64,000 nucleotides of DNA, from assembly GCA_030430385.1 (NCBI GenBank), contig JAUIFO010000002.1:124001-188000 (forward strand), given 5' to 3'. The notes under the pieces are model-generated. The model saw only the letters and a program-made list of their open reading frames with translations. It made no database searches and had not been told where the DNA came from. Source of the stretch: Bacteroidia bacterium (GTDB lineage Bacteria; Bacteroidota; Bacteroidia; Flavobacteriales; Flavobacteriaceae). Made by a program: the position numbers and the translations under genes. The stretch's first letter is position 1. Every line of letters begins with the position of its first letter. Shown here piece after piece: positions 27,257-35,864 of the stretch.

Positions 27257-27964
27257 CTAAAGTGTTTCAGAAGCAGCAAAATGCGCTTCCAATTCTTTGA
27301 GTGTTGCTTCGCTTGTGATTAAGTCTTTTACGATTTCACCTTTTTCAAGCACAACAATACGTTCACATACATCGGTAACGTGTAATAAATCGTGTGAAGA
27401 GATGAGTACCGTTACGCCTTGTTTTTCGGCTAAATCTTTAATAATTCCTTTTAACCTAATTTGCGTCGTTGGATCAAGGTTTGCAAATGGTTCGTCAAGA
27501 ATTATAACTTCAGGATTTCCAATTAATGCAGCAACAATACCAGCTTTCTTTTGATTTCCTTTACTTAGATCGCGAAGGTATTTTTTCTGATTCAAAATCT
27601 CACCATGAAAAAAGTCAGCAAACTGAGCAACAAGCGCATCAACATCTGCTTTATTTTGTCCTCGAAGCTCACCTATGAAATAAAAATATTCTTCAGCTGT
27701 TAGATAACCTATTAGGAAACTCTCATCAATGAAAGCAGACGTAAATGGTTTCCAGTCTTCACTCTCGTGAACTCGAATATTATTATTTGTAATGTAACCT
27801 GTTGTTGGCTGAATTAAGTCTAATAGCAAACTAAAATAAGTCGTTTTTCCAGCACCATTATTTCCAACCAAACCAAAACTCTGCCCTTTAGGAATGTCGA
27901 GATTGTTTATTTTTAAAACGGTATTGCTTCCGTATGTTTTACTGAGGTCGTTTGAGATTATCAT
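27257..27964 (-). CDS. ABC transporter ATP-binding protein
   Basis: A 235-residue ABC ATPase with Walker A GNNGAGKTT (34-42), the signature LSKGNQKK, Walker B VIILDEPFANLD and the switch His in LISSHDLL. It follows the permease gene by 12 bases in the same direction, and the two form one exporter with no separate substrate-binding protein. The substrate is unknown. Confidence 0.95.
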   Translation of the reverse strand: MIISNDLSKTYGSNTVLKINNLDIPKGQSFGLVGNNGAGKTTYFSLLLDLIQPTTGYITNNNIRVHESEDWKPFTSAFIDESFLIGYLTAEEYFYFIGELRGQNKADVDALVAQFADFFHGEILNQKKYLRDLSKGNQKKAGIVAALIGNPEVIILDEPFANLDPTTQIRLKGIIKDLAEKQGVTVLISSHDLLHVTDVCERIVVLEKGEIVKDLITSEATLKELEAHFAASETL

Positions 27965-27976
27965 AGATTTTTAATT

Positions 27977-29458
27977 TTAGTTGTCTTGATCAAATGCGCT
28001 TATCATAGCATATTTTGATGTGATATATTTTTTAGTAATAGAAGTCATTAATTTTTTGTGAAGCACAATACCAACAACACCACAAACTACTAAAGCAATG
28101 ATGCCTGCTTCAAAGCTTATAGCGAAATTGAAAATTGAAAAAATAGCGATTGGAAATAGCATTAAAGGGATTCCAAGCAACCATTGTACTGCTCCAGTGC
28201 CTTGATAGTTAAATGCAGCTCTTTGGTTAAGATCGATCTTTTTTCTATTAAAAGATCCAGCCAAAAGGATGACATACGTGTTTACACCAATATTATAAAT
28301 GGCAGCCGCAAAATGCGCGATTAAAATCTTCCATCCAAAATAGACGTATGGAATTGTAATGATTACCAAAATAATGACACTAGTTGTCATTAAAACATAC
28401 TTTGATTTTAGGTAATCTTCATACTTAATATTCTGGCTCATTAACATTTTATAATAACCACTGTCCCATGCAGGAATAAATTGTCCGAAATTGATTAGGA
28501 AGATTCCTGTTACAAATATCCCAATGAATGCAAATAAAAATTCTTTGTCTTGAAATGCTGGATTAGGATAAAAGAAAAGACCATATAAAACACCAATGAT
28601 TAGAATAAACACTGTTGATCGAGGTCGTTTATTACGCCATAATAATTTTAGATCTAACTGCATAAAAGGTGCAACATCTCCAAATTTACGTGTCCATGCT
28701 AAATCTGAAGTTTTTACTTCTTGCGTTTTCGATTTAAGTGACGCATCTAAATATAATTTATGCTTTAAGAGTTTGAAATTATAAAGGTAAAGGCCAATAA
28801 GAATCCCTATCGGAATAATTACCAATAAAGGATTGTTTGTAATAGCAATAATACCATCTGAAACGATACTAGAAAAAGATATTACTTCAAAATAGTTTAA
28901 CCCAAATAAGGTACCAGTAATAACAATTAATGGCAAAAACGACAATTCACTTTCTGCTGAAACACTTTCAATAATAAAATTTAAAAAATTGATGATTAGT
29001 GCGATAATAAACATTGTAATCATCCACACCACAACAGTTAATGCGTTGTAATCTTTAAATATTAAGGTTAGTCCAAAAGGAACAATAGCAAAAAGTGGCA
29101 GAATATTAAAAAACGACAATGCCGACTTACCAAGGATATAATGTACAATGCTGTTTCGTTTCACTTTCTGAGTCAATAATGGCTTAACTGACATTACAGG
29201 AAGCTTTTGAAAAAAGAAACGCATGATCAAATCTCCTAAGATCCAGAAAAAGACAAAGGTGTTAACCACAGTAAAAGGGTCTTGTTCTGGGAATGCTTTT
29301 TTAAGGATAGGAAATAGCGCAACACCAAGTGCTAGAAATGAGACCATAAAATAAACAGCCATAAAACCCATAAATATTTTAATGGCAAGGCTTTTTCCTA
29401 AACTGGCAGATCTAAAAAACTGTTTCCATTCTAGGCTAATAAAGTGTTTGATTTTCAT
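27977..29458 (-). CDS. ABC transporter permease, DUF5687-like
   Basis: The 493-residue protein has about 10 to 12 hydrophobic helices and a short basic N-terminus (KHFISLEWKQFFRSASLG). It fits the DUF5687 family of Bacteroidota, which pairs with a stand-alone ABC ATPase, as here. It is probably an exporter of lipid, peptide or drug type; the substrate cannot be read from the sequence. It is first of the gene run that leads through sprE and bactofilin into the ATP synthase genes. Confidence 0.85.
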   Translation of the reverse strand: MKIKHFISLEWKQFFRSASLGKSLAIKIFMGFMAVYFMVSFLALGVALFPILKKAFPEQDPFTVVNTFVFFWILGDLIMRFFFQKLPVMSVKPLLTQKVKRNSIVHYILGKSALSFFNILPLFAIVPFGLTLIFKDYNALTVVVWMITMFIIALIINFLNFIIESVSAESELSFLPLIVITGTLFGLNYFEVISFSSIVSDGIIAITNNPLLVIIPIGILIGLYLYNFKLLKHKLYLDASLKSKTQEVKTSDLAWTRKFGDVAPFMQLDLKLLWRNKRPRSTVFILIIGVLYGLFFYPNPAFQDKEFLFAFIGIFVTGIFLINFGQFIPAWDSGYYKMLMSQNIKYEDYLKSKYVLMTTSVIILVIITIPYVYFGWKILIAHFAAAIYNIGVNTYVILLAGSFNRKKIDLNQRAAFNYQGTGAVQWLLGIPLMLFPIAIFSIFNFAISFEAGIIALVVCGVVGIVLHKKLMTSITKKYITSKYAMISAFDQDN

Positions 29459-29578
29459 ATGTTCTGGTTAGTTAATCTTAAGAATCAATGATTTGATGGT
29501 ATTAGTACAGTAAACTCTGGTTTTGTTACAATCATAAACAATTTGTGAGCACGATTTCATATTTTTACAAAAAAAATA

Positions 29579-30634
29579 ATGTCGAAATTTCACACACTCA
29601 AGATACAAAAGGTTGAAAGAATAACAGATGCTTCTGTCGCAATTAGTTTTGAAGTGCCTGACCATTTAAAACAAGATTTTAGTTATAAAGCTGGCCAGTA
29701 CATCACCCTTAAAACTGAAATCAATGGTAACGAAATCAGAAGAGATTATTCCTTATGCACTTCTCCTAAAAGTGGCGAATTAAAAGTTGCGGTTAAAGAA
29801 GTTGAAGATGGCACGTTTTCATCGTTTGCAAATAGAGACCTTAAGGTTGGTGATACTCTAGAAGTTCACACGCCAAACGGACATTTCGTTTTTGAACCTA
29901 ATGACTCTAAAACCAAGCACATTGCTTTATTTGCTGCTGGTAGTGGTATCACTCCTGTTTTAAGTATTATAAAATGTGCTTTAGAAGAAGAGGTTTACAG
30001 CAAAGTGATTTTAGTCTACGGAAACAAGACTACAAAAGACACGATGTTTTTAGACGAACTTTTACAGTTACAACATCAGTATAGTGATCGTTTCTCAATT
30101 CAGTTTGTGTTTAGTCAAAGTCAGGAAACTGACGCTGTTTTTGGTAGAATTGAAAAAAGCACTGTAAATCTTGTTCTTAAAAACAAATACAAACATTTAG
30201 ACATTGATGCCTTTTACCTCTGTGGTCCTGAAGGAATGATCAATACGGTTAAAGATGTTTTGGTTGAACATCAAATTGATTCCAGTTGTATTCATTATGA
30301 ACTGTTTAAAGCTTCAAAATCAGTGCCTATTGATGAAGGAACTGTTCCAACTGGACATACAAAACTTACTGTTTTGTTGGATGATGAAACGTTTTCTTTT
30401 GATATGCCACAAAAGCAAACCATTTTAGAAGCTGCTTTAGATCAAGACATTGATGCTCCATATTCTTGTCAAGGAGGTATTTGCAGTAGTTGTATTGCGA
30501 GAGTGACTGAAGGTGAAGCCACGATGCGTCAAAATAATATTCTTACTGATGGTGAGTTAGCTGAAGGCTTAATTTTAACCTGTCAGGCACAACCAACATC
30601 TGATACTCTGACAGTTGATTACGATGATGTCTAA
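29579..30634 (+). CDS. FAD/2Fe-2S reductase of the PaaE (PaaK) type
   Basis: The 351-residue protein has a flavin domain (about 1-105, FAD motif RRDYSLC), a NAD(P)H domain (about 110-235, with AAGSGITPVLSII and CGPEGMI) and a C-terminal plant-type ferredoxin domain (about 255-345) with cluster ligands in the order C-x4-C-x2-C and a fourth in ILTCQ. This is the layout of the reductase of phenylacetyl-CoA epoxidase. None of the other paa genes is in the window, so it may serve a different oxygenase or desaturase. It stands alone, divergent from the ABC genes. Confidence 0.88.
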   Translation: MSKFHTLKIQKVERITDASVAISFEVPDHLKQDFSYKAGQYITLKTEINGNEIRRDYSLCTSPKSGELKVAVKEVEDGTFSSFANRDLKVGDTLEVHTPNGHFVFEPNDSKTKHIALFAAGSGITPVLSIIKCALEEEVYSKVILVYGNKTTKDTMFLDELLQLQHQYSDRFSIQFVFSQSQETDAVFGRIEKSTVNLVLKNKYKHLDIDAFYLCGPEGMINTVKDVLVEHQIDSSCIHYELFKASKSVPIDEGTVPTGHTKLTVLLDDETFSFDMPQKQTILEAALDQDIDAPYSCQGGICSSCIARVTEGEATMRQNNILTDGELAEGLILTCQAQPTSDTLTVDYDDV

Positions 30635-30807
30635 TCTATTATGATGAATTTCGTCTACTTAATTAGCTTTTAATCTGTTAAATCAGACGCTTCGTCGAAT
30701 AATTGTGAGTTATTCTTACAAAGATTTGAACGTGGTAATTAAACAAAATACATTAGCAAAAGATTAAGACGCTATTTTCATTTGGGATTATCTAACAGCT
30801 CTTAATC

Positions 30808-30835
30808 AGAGCCTTACTCCAAGGAGTAAGGCTCT
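30808..30835. terminator. Bidirectional terminator upstream of the GT9 stop
   Basis: AGAGCCTTACTCC and GGAGTAAGGCTCT form a perfect 13-bp stem with a 2-base loop and a T-run. It ends the GT9/DUF4254 unit on the minus strand and can end the reductase transcript on the plus strand. The 203-base gap before it (30635-30837) shows nothing else. Confidence 0.9.
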
Positions 30836-30837
30836 TT

Positions 30838-31863
30838 TTATTTTAAAGCTGTTTCAATTTTTGAAATAATCATTTCAGGAGTAATGGTATTGAAGACCTC
30901 TTCATAGCCTTCAGGATACGTATTTCCGTAGACTGATGTTGGAATCTTAGGAAACTGTTTTCTGTCGGCTAAAACTGCATTGTTTTCATCTTGATAAAAC
31001 GGATAAAACCCAGCATAAGGATGCGTCACGCCCCAAATAGTAATGACCTTAATTCCTAACATGGCTGCAAGATGCGAATTACCAGAATCCATAGACAACA
31101 TAAGACTTAGGTTTGAGATGATATTTAATTCTTCAGTTAAACTCAATTTTCCTGCTAAATTATAGACACTCTCATAGGTGTTTGAAATACTTTCAAGTAT
31201 ATCGGCTTCATGTCCTGAAGCGCCAAACAAGAGTATTTTATATGACTTTTTTGAAAGCGATGCAATTACGCGTTCCATTTTCTCTAAAGGATAGGCTTTA
31301 CCTTTAAATGCAGCAAAAGGTGCAATCCCAATCATAGGTTTAGAGTTTGAACCTAGAAGTTCTAAACTGTCTTGACTAAGCTTCGCAGGTTTTGGAAACA
31401 CAGGTTGAGACAGATCAATGGGAAAACCAAGAGTTTCAAAGACATCTGCATAGCGTTGATGCGTCGTTTTCAGCTGCTGAAAGCTCTCCCCTGAAATCAA
31501 AGCCTTTTTTTCTGCTCTGCCTTTGTCGATTTGAACGACTTTTTTTCCGAAGAAAAAACACTTCAAAATTTTAGTTCGTAAAACATTATGTAAATCGGCA
31601 ATCGCATCAATATTTTTAGTCTTTAAAAATTTAGAGAGTTTATAGAGTCCGATAACTCCTTTATGTTGTGTTTTAACCTTAGCTTCAACCACCTCAACAT
31701 TAGGTAAACTTTGGAATAACGGTTTAAAAAAAGGTTTGGTTAAAACCGTAAGTTTTATATCTGGATATTGTGAAATAAAGGCTCTTAAAACAGGAACAGT
31801 CATTGCAACATCTCCCATTGCAGAAAGACGAATCACTAGAATATGTTGTATTGGTTTTGACAT
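30838..31863 (-). CDS. Glycosyltransferase family 9 (heptosyltransferase-like)
   Basis: A 341-residue GT-B enzyme. The N-terminal half begins with HILVIRLSAMGDVAMTVPVL, typical of GT9, and the C-terminal half has the donor-binding SMDSGNSHLAAMLG segment and a TIWGVTHP stretch. GT9 enzymes add heptose or a related sugar from ADP-sugar to lipopolysaccharide core at the inner membrane's cytoplasmic face. The actual sugar is not known. It lies after the DUF4254 gene in the same direction, a pairing that recurs in Bacteroidota. Confidence 0.9.
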   Translation of the reverse strand: MSKPIQHILVIRLSAMGDVAMTVPVLRAFISQYPDIKLTVLTKPFFKPLFQSLPNVEVVEAKVKTQHKGVIGLYKLSKFLKTKNIDAIADLHNVLRTKILKCFFFGKKVVQIDKGRAEKKALISGESFQQLKTTHQRYADVFETLGFPIDLSQPVFPKPAKLSQDSLELLGSNSKPMIGIAPFAAFKGKAYPLEKMERVIASLSKKSYKILLFGASGHEADILESISNTYESVYNLAGKLSLTEELNIISNLSLMLSMDSGNSHLAAMLGIKVITIWGVTHPYAGFYPFYQDENNAVLADRKQFPKIPTSVYGNTYPEGYEEVFNTITPEMIISKIETALK

Positions 31864-31876
31864 AAAATAGTATCAT

Positions 31877-31902
31877 GTCCTATTTGAGCGTAGTCGGAAT
31901 AT
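31877..31902. repeat. Degenerate REP-like repeat between DUF4254 and GT9 genes
   Basis: The plus strand reads GTCCTATTTGAGCGTAGTCG, then GAATATTC. It resembles the GTCATTT.GAGCG form of the dispersed repeat family in this window, with several changes. Confidence 0.4.
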
Positions 31903-31921
31903 TCAGAACGGTAATCTGAGC

Positions 31922-32530
31922 TTACTTTTGAGAACGCAATACAGGATTCAACTCGTCATCATTATACATCTTCATCTGCTTGTATACTTTCATATACTTA
32001 TCGCCTTTGCTGATATCATCAAGCAAGGTGTCAATTGCAGTAGACAAATCTACACGTTGTTCTAATAACACGTCTAATTTCTTTTGACAAGCAGCTCTAT
32101 GACTATCTGAAGCGTCTTCACGTGTAGCTTCTTCGTTCATATGGTATATTTTGAGGGCTAAAATTGACAACCTGTCAATTCCCCAAGCTGGACTTTCAGT
32201 GTTAATAGTTGCATCAGATTTGGCTTCAACAGCTTTATATTTTTCTAAAAAATAACTGTCAATATATTCTACCATATCTGTTCGGTCCTGATTAGAAGCA
32301 TCAATTTGTCGCTTCAATTTTAACGCTGCAACAGGATCAATATTAGGATCGCGAATAATATCCTCATAATGCCATTGAACAGTATCAATCCAACACTTTC
32401 TGTAAAGCAGGTGTTCTAATAAATTTTCATCCTTATCATATACATTTGAAAAAGGCTGATCTACTGTATTTATAACGTGGTATTTTTCAATGACATCTTG
32501 AAAAATTTTATTTGCATTTTCTGAAAACAT
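31922..32530 (-). CDS. DUF4254 protein
   Basis: About 202 residues from ATG 32530 (MFSENANK). The longer frame to 32554 is unlikely because a perfect -7 box covers 32552-32559. The protein is mostly helical with a conserved N-terminal stretch (LLYRKCWIDTVQWHYEDIIRDP) and a charged middle (DASNQDRTDMVEYID). It belongs to the DUF4254 family, which has no known activity. It has no signal peptide and no membrane helix, so it is cytoplasmic. It is first in a two-gene unit with the GT9 gene. Confidence 0.85.
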   Translation of the reverse strand: MFSENANKIFQDVIEKYHVINTVDQPFSNVYDKDENLLEHLLYRKCWIDTVQWHYEDIIRDPNIDPVAALKLKRQIDASNQDRTDMVEYIDSYFLEKYKAVEAKSDATINTESPAWGIDRLSILALKIYHMNEEATREDASDSHRAACQKKLDVLLEQRVDLSTAIDTLLDDISKGDKYMKVYKQMKMYNDDELNPVLRSQK

Positions 32531-32551
32531 ATTGTTTGAATTTAGAGAGTA

Positions 32552-32559
32552 CAAATATA
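32552..32559 (-). promoter_or_regulatory. -7 promoter box for the DUF4254/GT9 unit
   Basis: The minus strand reads TATATTTG, an exact TAnnTTTG match. The start would be near 32545, some 15 bases before ATG 32530; it decides the start of the DUF4254 gene. Confidence 0.6.
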
Positions 32560-32603
32560 TAAGTTATTATTAACTTTAAGGCTCTAAAAACGTTAGGACA
32601 ACT

Positions 32604-33263
32604 ATGCATATTCATAATTTATCTGAAAACAATTCTATATTAAATTCTTTTATTGCTGAACTAAGAGACGTCTCCATACAAAATGATCGTATGCGATTTA
32701 GACGCAACATTGAACGTATTGGAGAAGTGCTTGGTTATGAAATGAGTAGAACCTTAAATTATAGGGCGAAAACTATTGAAACACCTCTCGGAAAGAAAGA
32801 CAGTTTTTTATATCAAAATGACATTGTGCTTTGCTCGATTTTAAGAGCAGGTGTGCCTTTACATAACGGTTTACTGAACTACTTTGATGATGCTGAAAAT
32901 GCTTTTATATCAGCTTACAGGCATCACAAACACGATCCTGAATCTTTTGAAATTGTTGTCGAGTATTTGGCTTGTCCTGATTTGGAAGGAAAAACCCTTG
33001 TATTAGCAGATCCAATGTTAGCCACAGGGCAATCTATGGTTGCCACCTTTGAAGCGCTCAAACCTTTTGGAACACCTAAACAAATTCATATTGTTAGTGT
33101 TATAGGTGCTCAAGCAGGTGTTGATTATATCAATACTTATTTTGATTCGGAATCACATTTATGGATTGCAGCTGTTGATGAGGAACTAAATAGTAAAGGT
33201 TATATTATTCCTGGTCTTGGTGATGCTGGCGATCTTGCCTTCGGAAAAAAATTACAACATTAA
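32604..33263 (+). CDS. upp: Uracil phosphoribosyltransferase
   Basis: Upp makes UMP from uracil and PRPP in pyrimidine salvage. The 219-residue protein has the type I PRTase fold, with the core SILRAGVPLHNGL segment, the PRPP-binding loop LADPMLATGQS (about 133-143) and the C-terminal uracil-binding IPGLGDAGDLAFG motif. Its last 12 bases overlap the stop of the convergent DUF6427 gene. Close neighbours are purD and two small-family membrane proteins. Confidence 0.96.
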   Translation: MHIHNLSENNSILNSFIAELRDVSIQNDRMRFRRNIERIGEVLGYEMSRTLNYRAKTIETPLGKKDSFLYQNDIVLCSILRAGVPLHNGLLNYFDDAENAFISAYRHHKHDPESFEIVVEYLACPDLEGKTLVLADPMLATGQSMVATFEALKPFGTPKQIHIVSVIGAQAGVDYINTYFDSESHLWIAAVDEELNSKGYIIPGLGDAGDLAFGKKLQH

Positions 33264-34175
33264 TATCGCTCCTGGCGTCAGCACAAGGATCCAGAGCAAT
33301 ACTTCTTTAAACCAATGGTCGGAGATTACTTCGAGGTAATTCGTAATAATGATTGATAATGGTGCAAATAGGAATATAAACTCGCTACCATTCTTTAAAG
33401 GAGATAAGGCTACAATCAGTAAACCAATAATTGCTGTTACGATAACTAAAGAAAATGAAGGTCTTAAACTTTTGGTTTGCGTTCGCAAATTTTTCAGATA
33501 ATAAAACAACGACCACAAGCCTATAGAAAATAGAATTGTAGCACCTACAATGATTTGTTTTGAATTTAATAAGCTAAAATCAAAACTCACACTTACAAGA
33601 TCATTAAAAACTAACATCATATCTTGATTGGTGATAATCATATAGGAAGCAAAAATGATTATAACAGTAGCAAAACCTGTTAATGGAATCAGCCAATTTT
33701 TAATATCAACAATAGCAAAAACAATTAATGAAGCGATGACCAATGCAAAAAATAAGATGCTCCAAAAATAAAACAAGGCTGCAATAGTGATCCAAAATGA
33801 TGCATCAAATAATTTCTTTTTAATCGCTTTTTTAGTTCTTAAACTAATAATGCGTCGTATGGCAAACAAAATAAAAAGGTTTGCTATTAAGGTTTTAGAG
33901 TTAAGAATGGTTTCTGGAATGATTGCTATAAAAAGCACAAATAATAAAATCTTGAAGCTGTTCTTTTTCGTGAGGCTATTCTTGCTTACAAAAAAATCGA
34001 GCACAAAAACCGAAAATAAACATACTCCAAAAAGTAAAGCGTGCTTTGAAATCATAAAGGCACTAAACGCTGTATCTAAAGCATTGTATTTTGCAGCTAC
34101 AAAAACTATCAAAAGCAACACGCTTACTACAACAAAATGTATCGGTTTAGATTGACTGAAAAATTTTGATATCAT
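33252..34175 (-). CDS. DUF6427-like membrane protein
   Basis: The 307-residue protein has 8 to 10 hydrophobic helices and short loops, with no recognisable catalytic motif. It fits the DUF6427 family of Flavobacteriia. It is convergent with upp (12-base overlap) and divergent from the small DUF6341 gene. The function is unknown. A role near nucleotide salvage is suggested only by position. Confidence 0.75.
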   Translation of the reverse strand: MISKFFSQSKPIHFVVVSVLLLIVFVAAKYNALDTAFSAFMISKHALLFGVCLFSVFVLDFFVSKNSLTKKNSFKILLFVLFIAIIPETILNSKTLIANLFILFAIRRIISLRTKKAIKKKLFDASFWITIAALFYFWSILFFALVIASLIVFAIVDIKNWLIPLTGFATVIIIFASYMIITNQDMMLVFNDLVSVSFDFSLLNSKQIIVGATILFSIGLWSLFYYLKNLRTQTKSLRPSFSLVIVTAIIGLLIVALSPLKNGSEFIFLFAPLSIIITNYLEVISDHWFKEVLLWILVLTPGAILML

Positions 34176-34244
34176 TTTCTGGACAAAACTTTAAAAAGAC
34201 CTTAGGAATCTGCTTCTTTGTTTCTATTTTAAATTGAAAAAGCT

Positions 34245-34252
34245 TAATTTTG
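34245..34252 (+). promoter_or_regulatory. -7 promoter box for the DUF6341 gene
   Basis: TAATTTTG matches TAnnTTTG exactly; the start would be near 34259, 42 bases before the ATG. Confidence 0.55.
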
Positions 34253-34300
34253 CTCTGTAAAGATAAAATTTAAACCTACAACAGCATTAATTTTAGACTA

Positions 34301-34528
34301 ATGAAAGATTTATTTTACGGTATAGAAGATTTATTTGTGAATGTTTTATTTGCACCATTTGATTGGTTAAGAGCATTAGAGCTTGAGAATTGGTGGTCTG
34401 CAAACTTTATGTCTTGGATATTCATTATTGTAGGTTTCGTCGCTTTTGCATACTGGATGAAAGAATTGCAAAAGTTCAACAATAATGGAGAAGAAGATAA
34501 AAGTATTTCTTCTCACTCTTATTTATAA
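34301..34528 (+). CDS. DUF6341-like small membrane protein
   Basis: The 75-residue protein has a Phe/Trp-rich amphipathic N-terminus (LFYGIEDLFVNVLFAPFDWLR) and one strong transmembrane helix (about 36-54), followed by a charged tail. It fits the DUF6341 family. Its last 6 bases overlap the stop of purD on the other strand. The function is unknown; the small size and single helix suggest it assists another membrane protein. Confidence 0.8.
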   Translation: MKDLFYGIEDLFVNVLFAPFDWLRALELENWWSANFMSWIFIIVGFVAFAYWMKELQKFNNNGEEDKSISSHSYL

Positions 34529-35794
34529 GTCGAAACCTATATCTTTTCGATAATACATCTTATCAAAACATACTTTTTGAATGTTCTGGTAAGATTTTTT
34601 TATGGCCTCTTCGTAAGTGTTCCCATAAGAAGTCATAGCCATTACGCGACCTCCTGACGTTATAATTTTTCCATCTTTTAAAGTTGAGCCAGCATGAAAC
34701 GGAATAGAGCCTTCAACCTGATTTAAACCCGTAATTTCTTTTCCTTTTTCATAGGCTTCAGGATAACCTCCAGACACCATCATAACTGTTGTTGCAGCAC
34801 GTTTATCTATTTCGAGGTCTACCTCATCTAAACGCTGTTCTGCAATGGCTTTGAAAACAGTCACTAAATCGGTTTTGAGTCTTGGCAAAACGACTTCAGT
34901 TTCTGGATCTCCCATACGTACATTGTATTCAATAACTTTAGGATCATCTCCAACTTTTATTAAGCCAATAAACACAAAACCTTTGTATGGCAGCTTGTCT
35001 TTTTGAAGTCCGTTGATCGTGGGTTTCACAATACGTTCTTCAATTTTATTCAAGAAATCTTCCGTAGCAAAAGGCACAGGAGAGACAGCTCCCATTCCAC
35101 CAGTATTCAATCCAGTATCACCTTCGCCAATACGCTTATAGTCTTTGGCTGTTGGTAATATTTTATAGTGTTTGCCATCTGTAATAACAAAACAACTTAG
35201 TTCAATACCATCTAAAAATTCTTCAATAACAACTTTAGAACTAGCATTGCCAAATTTAGCGTCGACAAGCATTTGTTTTAATTCAGCTTTTGCTTCTTCG
35301 AGATCATCAAGTATTAAAACGCCTTTTCCAGCGGCAAGTCCATCTGCTTTTAACACATAAGGCGGTTGTAAGGTTTCTAAAAAGGCATACCCTTCTTCTA
35401 AATTAGACGCATTAAAACTTTGGTAAGCAGCTGTTGGAATATGATGTCTCGACATGAATTCTTTAGCAAACTCTTTGCTACCTTCGAGTTCTGCAGCAGC
35501 TTTTTGCGGACCAATAACAGCAACGTGTTTTAGGGCCTCGTCATTTAAAAAGAAATCATGAACTCCATTTACCAAAGGATCTTCAGGCCCAACCACAACC
35601 ATATCAATTTTATGATTCATCACAGTCTCTTTAATAGCTTCAAAGTCGGTAACCTTTATATTAATATTGGTTGCCAATTCACTAGTACCTGAATTGCCAG
35701 GTGCAACAAAAAGCGATTTACAAAGTGGACTTTGAGCGATTTTCCAAGCGAAGGTATGTTCTCTTCCGCCAGAACCAAGAATTAAAATATTCAT
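34523..35794 (-). CDS. purD: Phosphoribosylamine-glycine ligase
   Basis: PurD joins phosphoribosylamine and glycine, with ATP, in the second step of purine synthesis. The 423-residue protein, from ATG 35794 (MNILILGSGGREH), has the N-terminal Rossmann domain with GSGGREH, the ATP-grasp domain with KADGLAAGKGV and a GDPETEVVLPRL segment, and the C-terminal part. The frame extends 7 codons upstream, but the family begins at MNILI and the promoter lies at 35813-35820. It is the only de novo purine gene here. Confidence 0.97.
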   Translation of the reverse strand: MNILILGSGGREHTFAWKIAQSPLCKSLFVAPGNSGTSELATNINIKVTDFEAIKETVMNHKIDMVVVGPEDPLVNGVHDFFLNDEALKHVAVIGPQKAAAELEGSKEFAKEFMSRHHIPTAAYQSFNASNLEEGYAFLETLQPPYVLKADGLAAGKGVLILDDLEEAKAELKQMLVDAKFGNASSKVVIEEFLDGIELSCFVITDGKHYKILPTAKDYKRIGEGDTGLNTGGMGAVSPVPFATEDFLNKIEERIVKPTINGLQKDKLPYKGFVFIGLIKVGDDPKVIEYNVRMGDPETEVVLPRLKTDLVTVFKAIAEQRLDEVDLEIDKRAATTVMMVSGGYPEAYEKGKEITGLNQVEGSIPFHAGSTLKDGKIITSGGRVMAMTSYGNTYEEAIKKSYQNIQKVCFDKMYYRKDIGFDL

Positions 35795-35812
35795 GCTAAT
35801 ACGTTGTTTGCG

Positions 35813-35844
35813 CAAAAATAATTGGTTTTAACTTGAAAAAACAA
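35813..35844 (-). promoter_or_regulatory. purD promoter
   Basis: On the minus strand, TTG (35844-35842) is followed 21 bases later by TATTTTTG (35820-35813), an exact TAnnTTTG -7 box. Transcription would start near 35806, 12 bases before the purD ATG. Confidence 0.6.
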
Positions 35845-35864
35845 TTAATTTACACAAACCTTAA

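Noticed and set aside
33787..34155. 122-codon plus-strand frame opposite the DUF6427 gene
   Set aside because: Antisense to a clear membrane protein; Lys/Thr-rich shadow with no start context.
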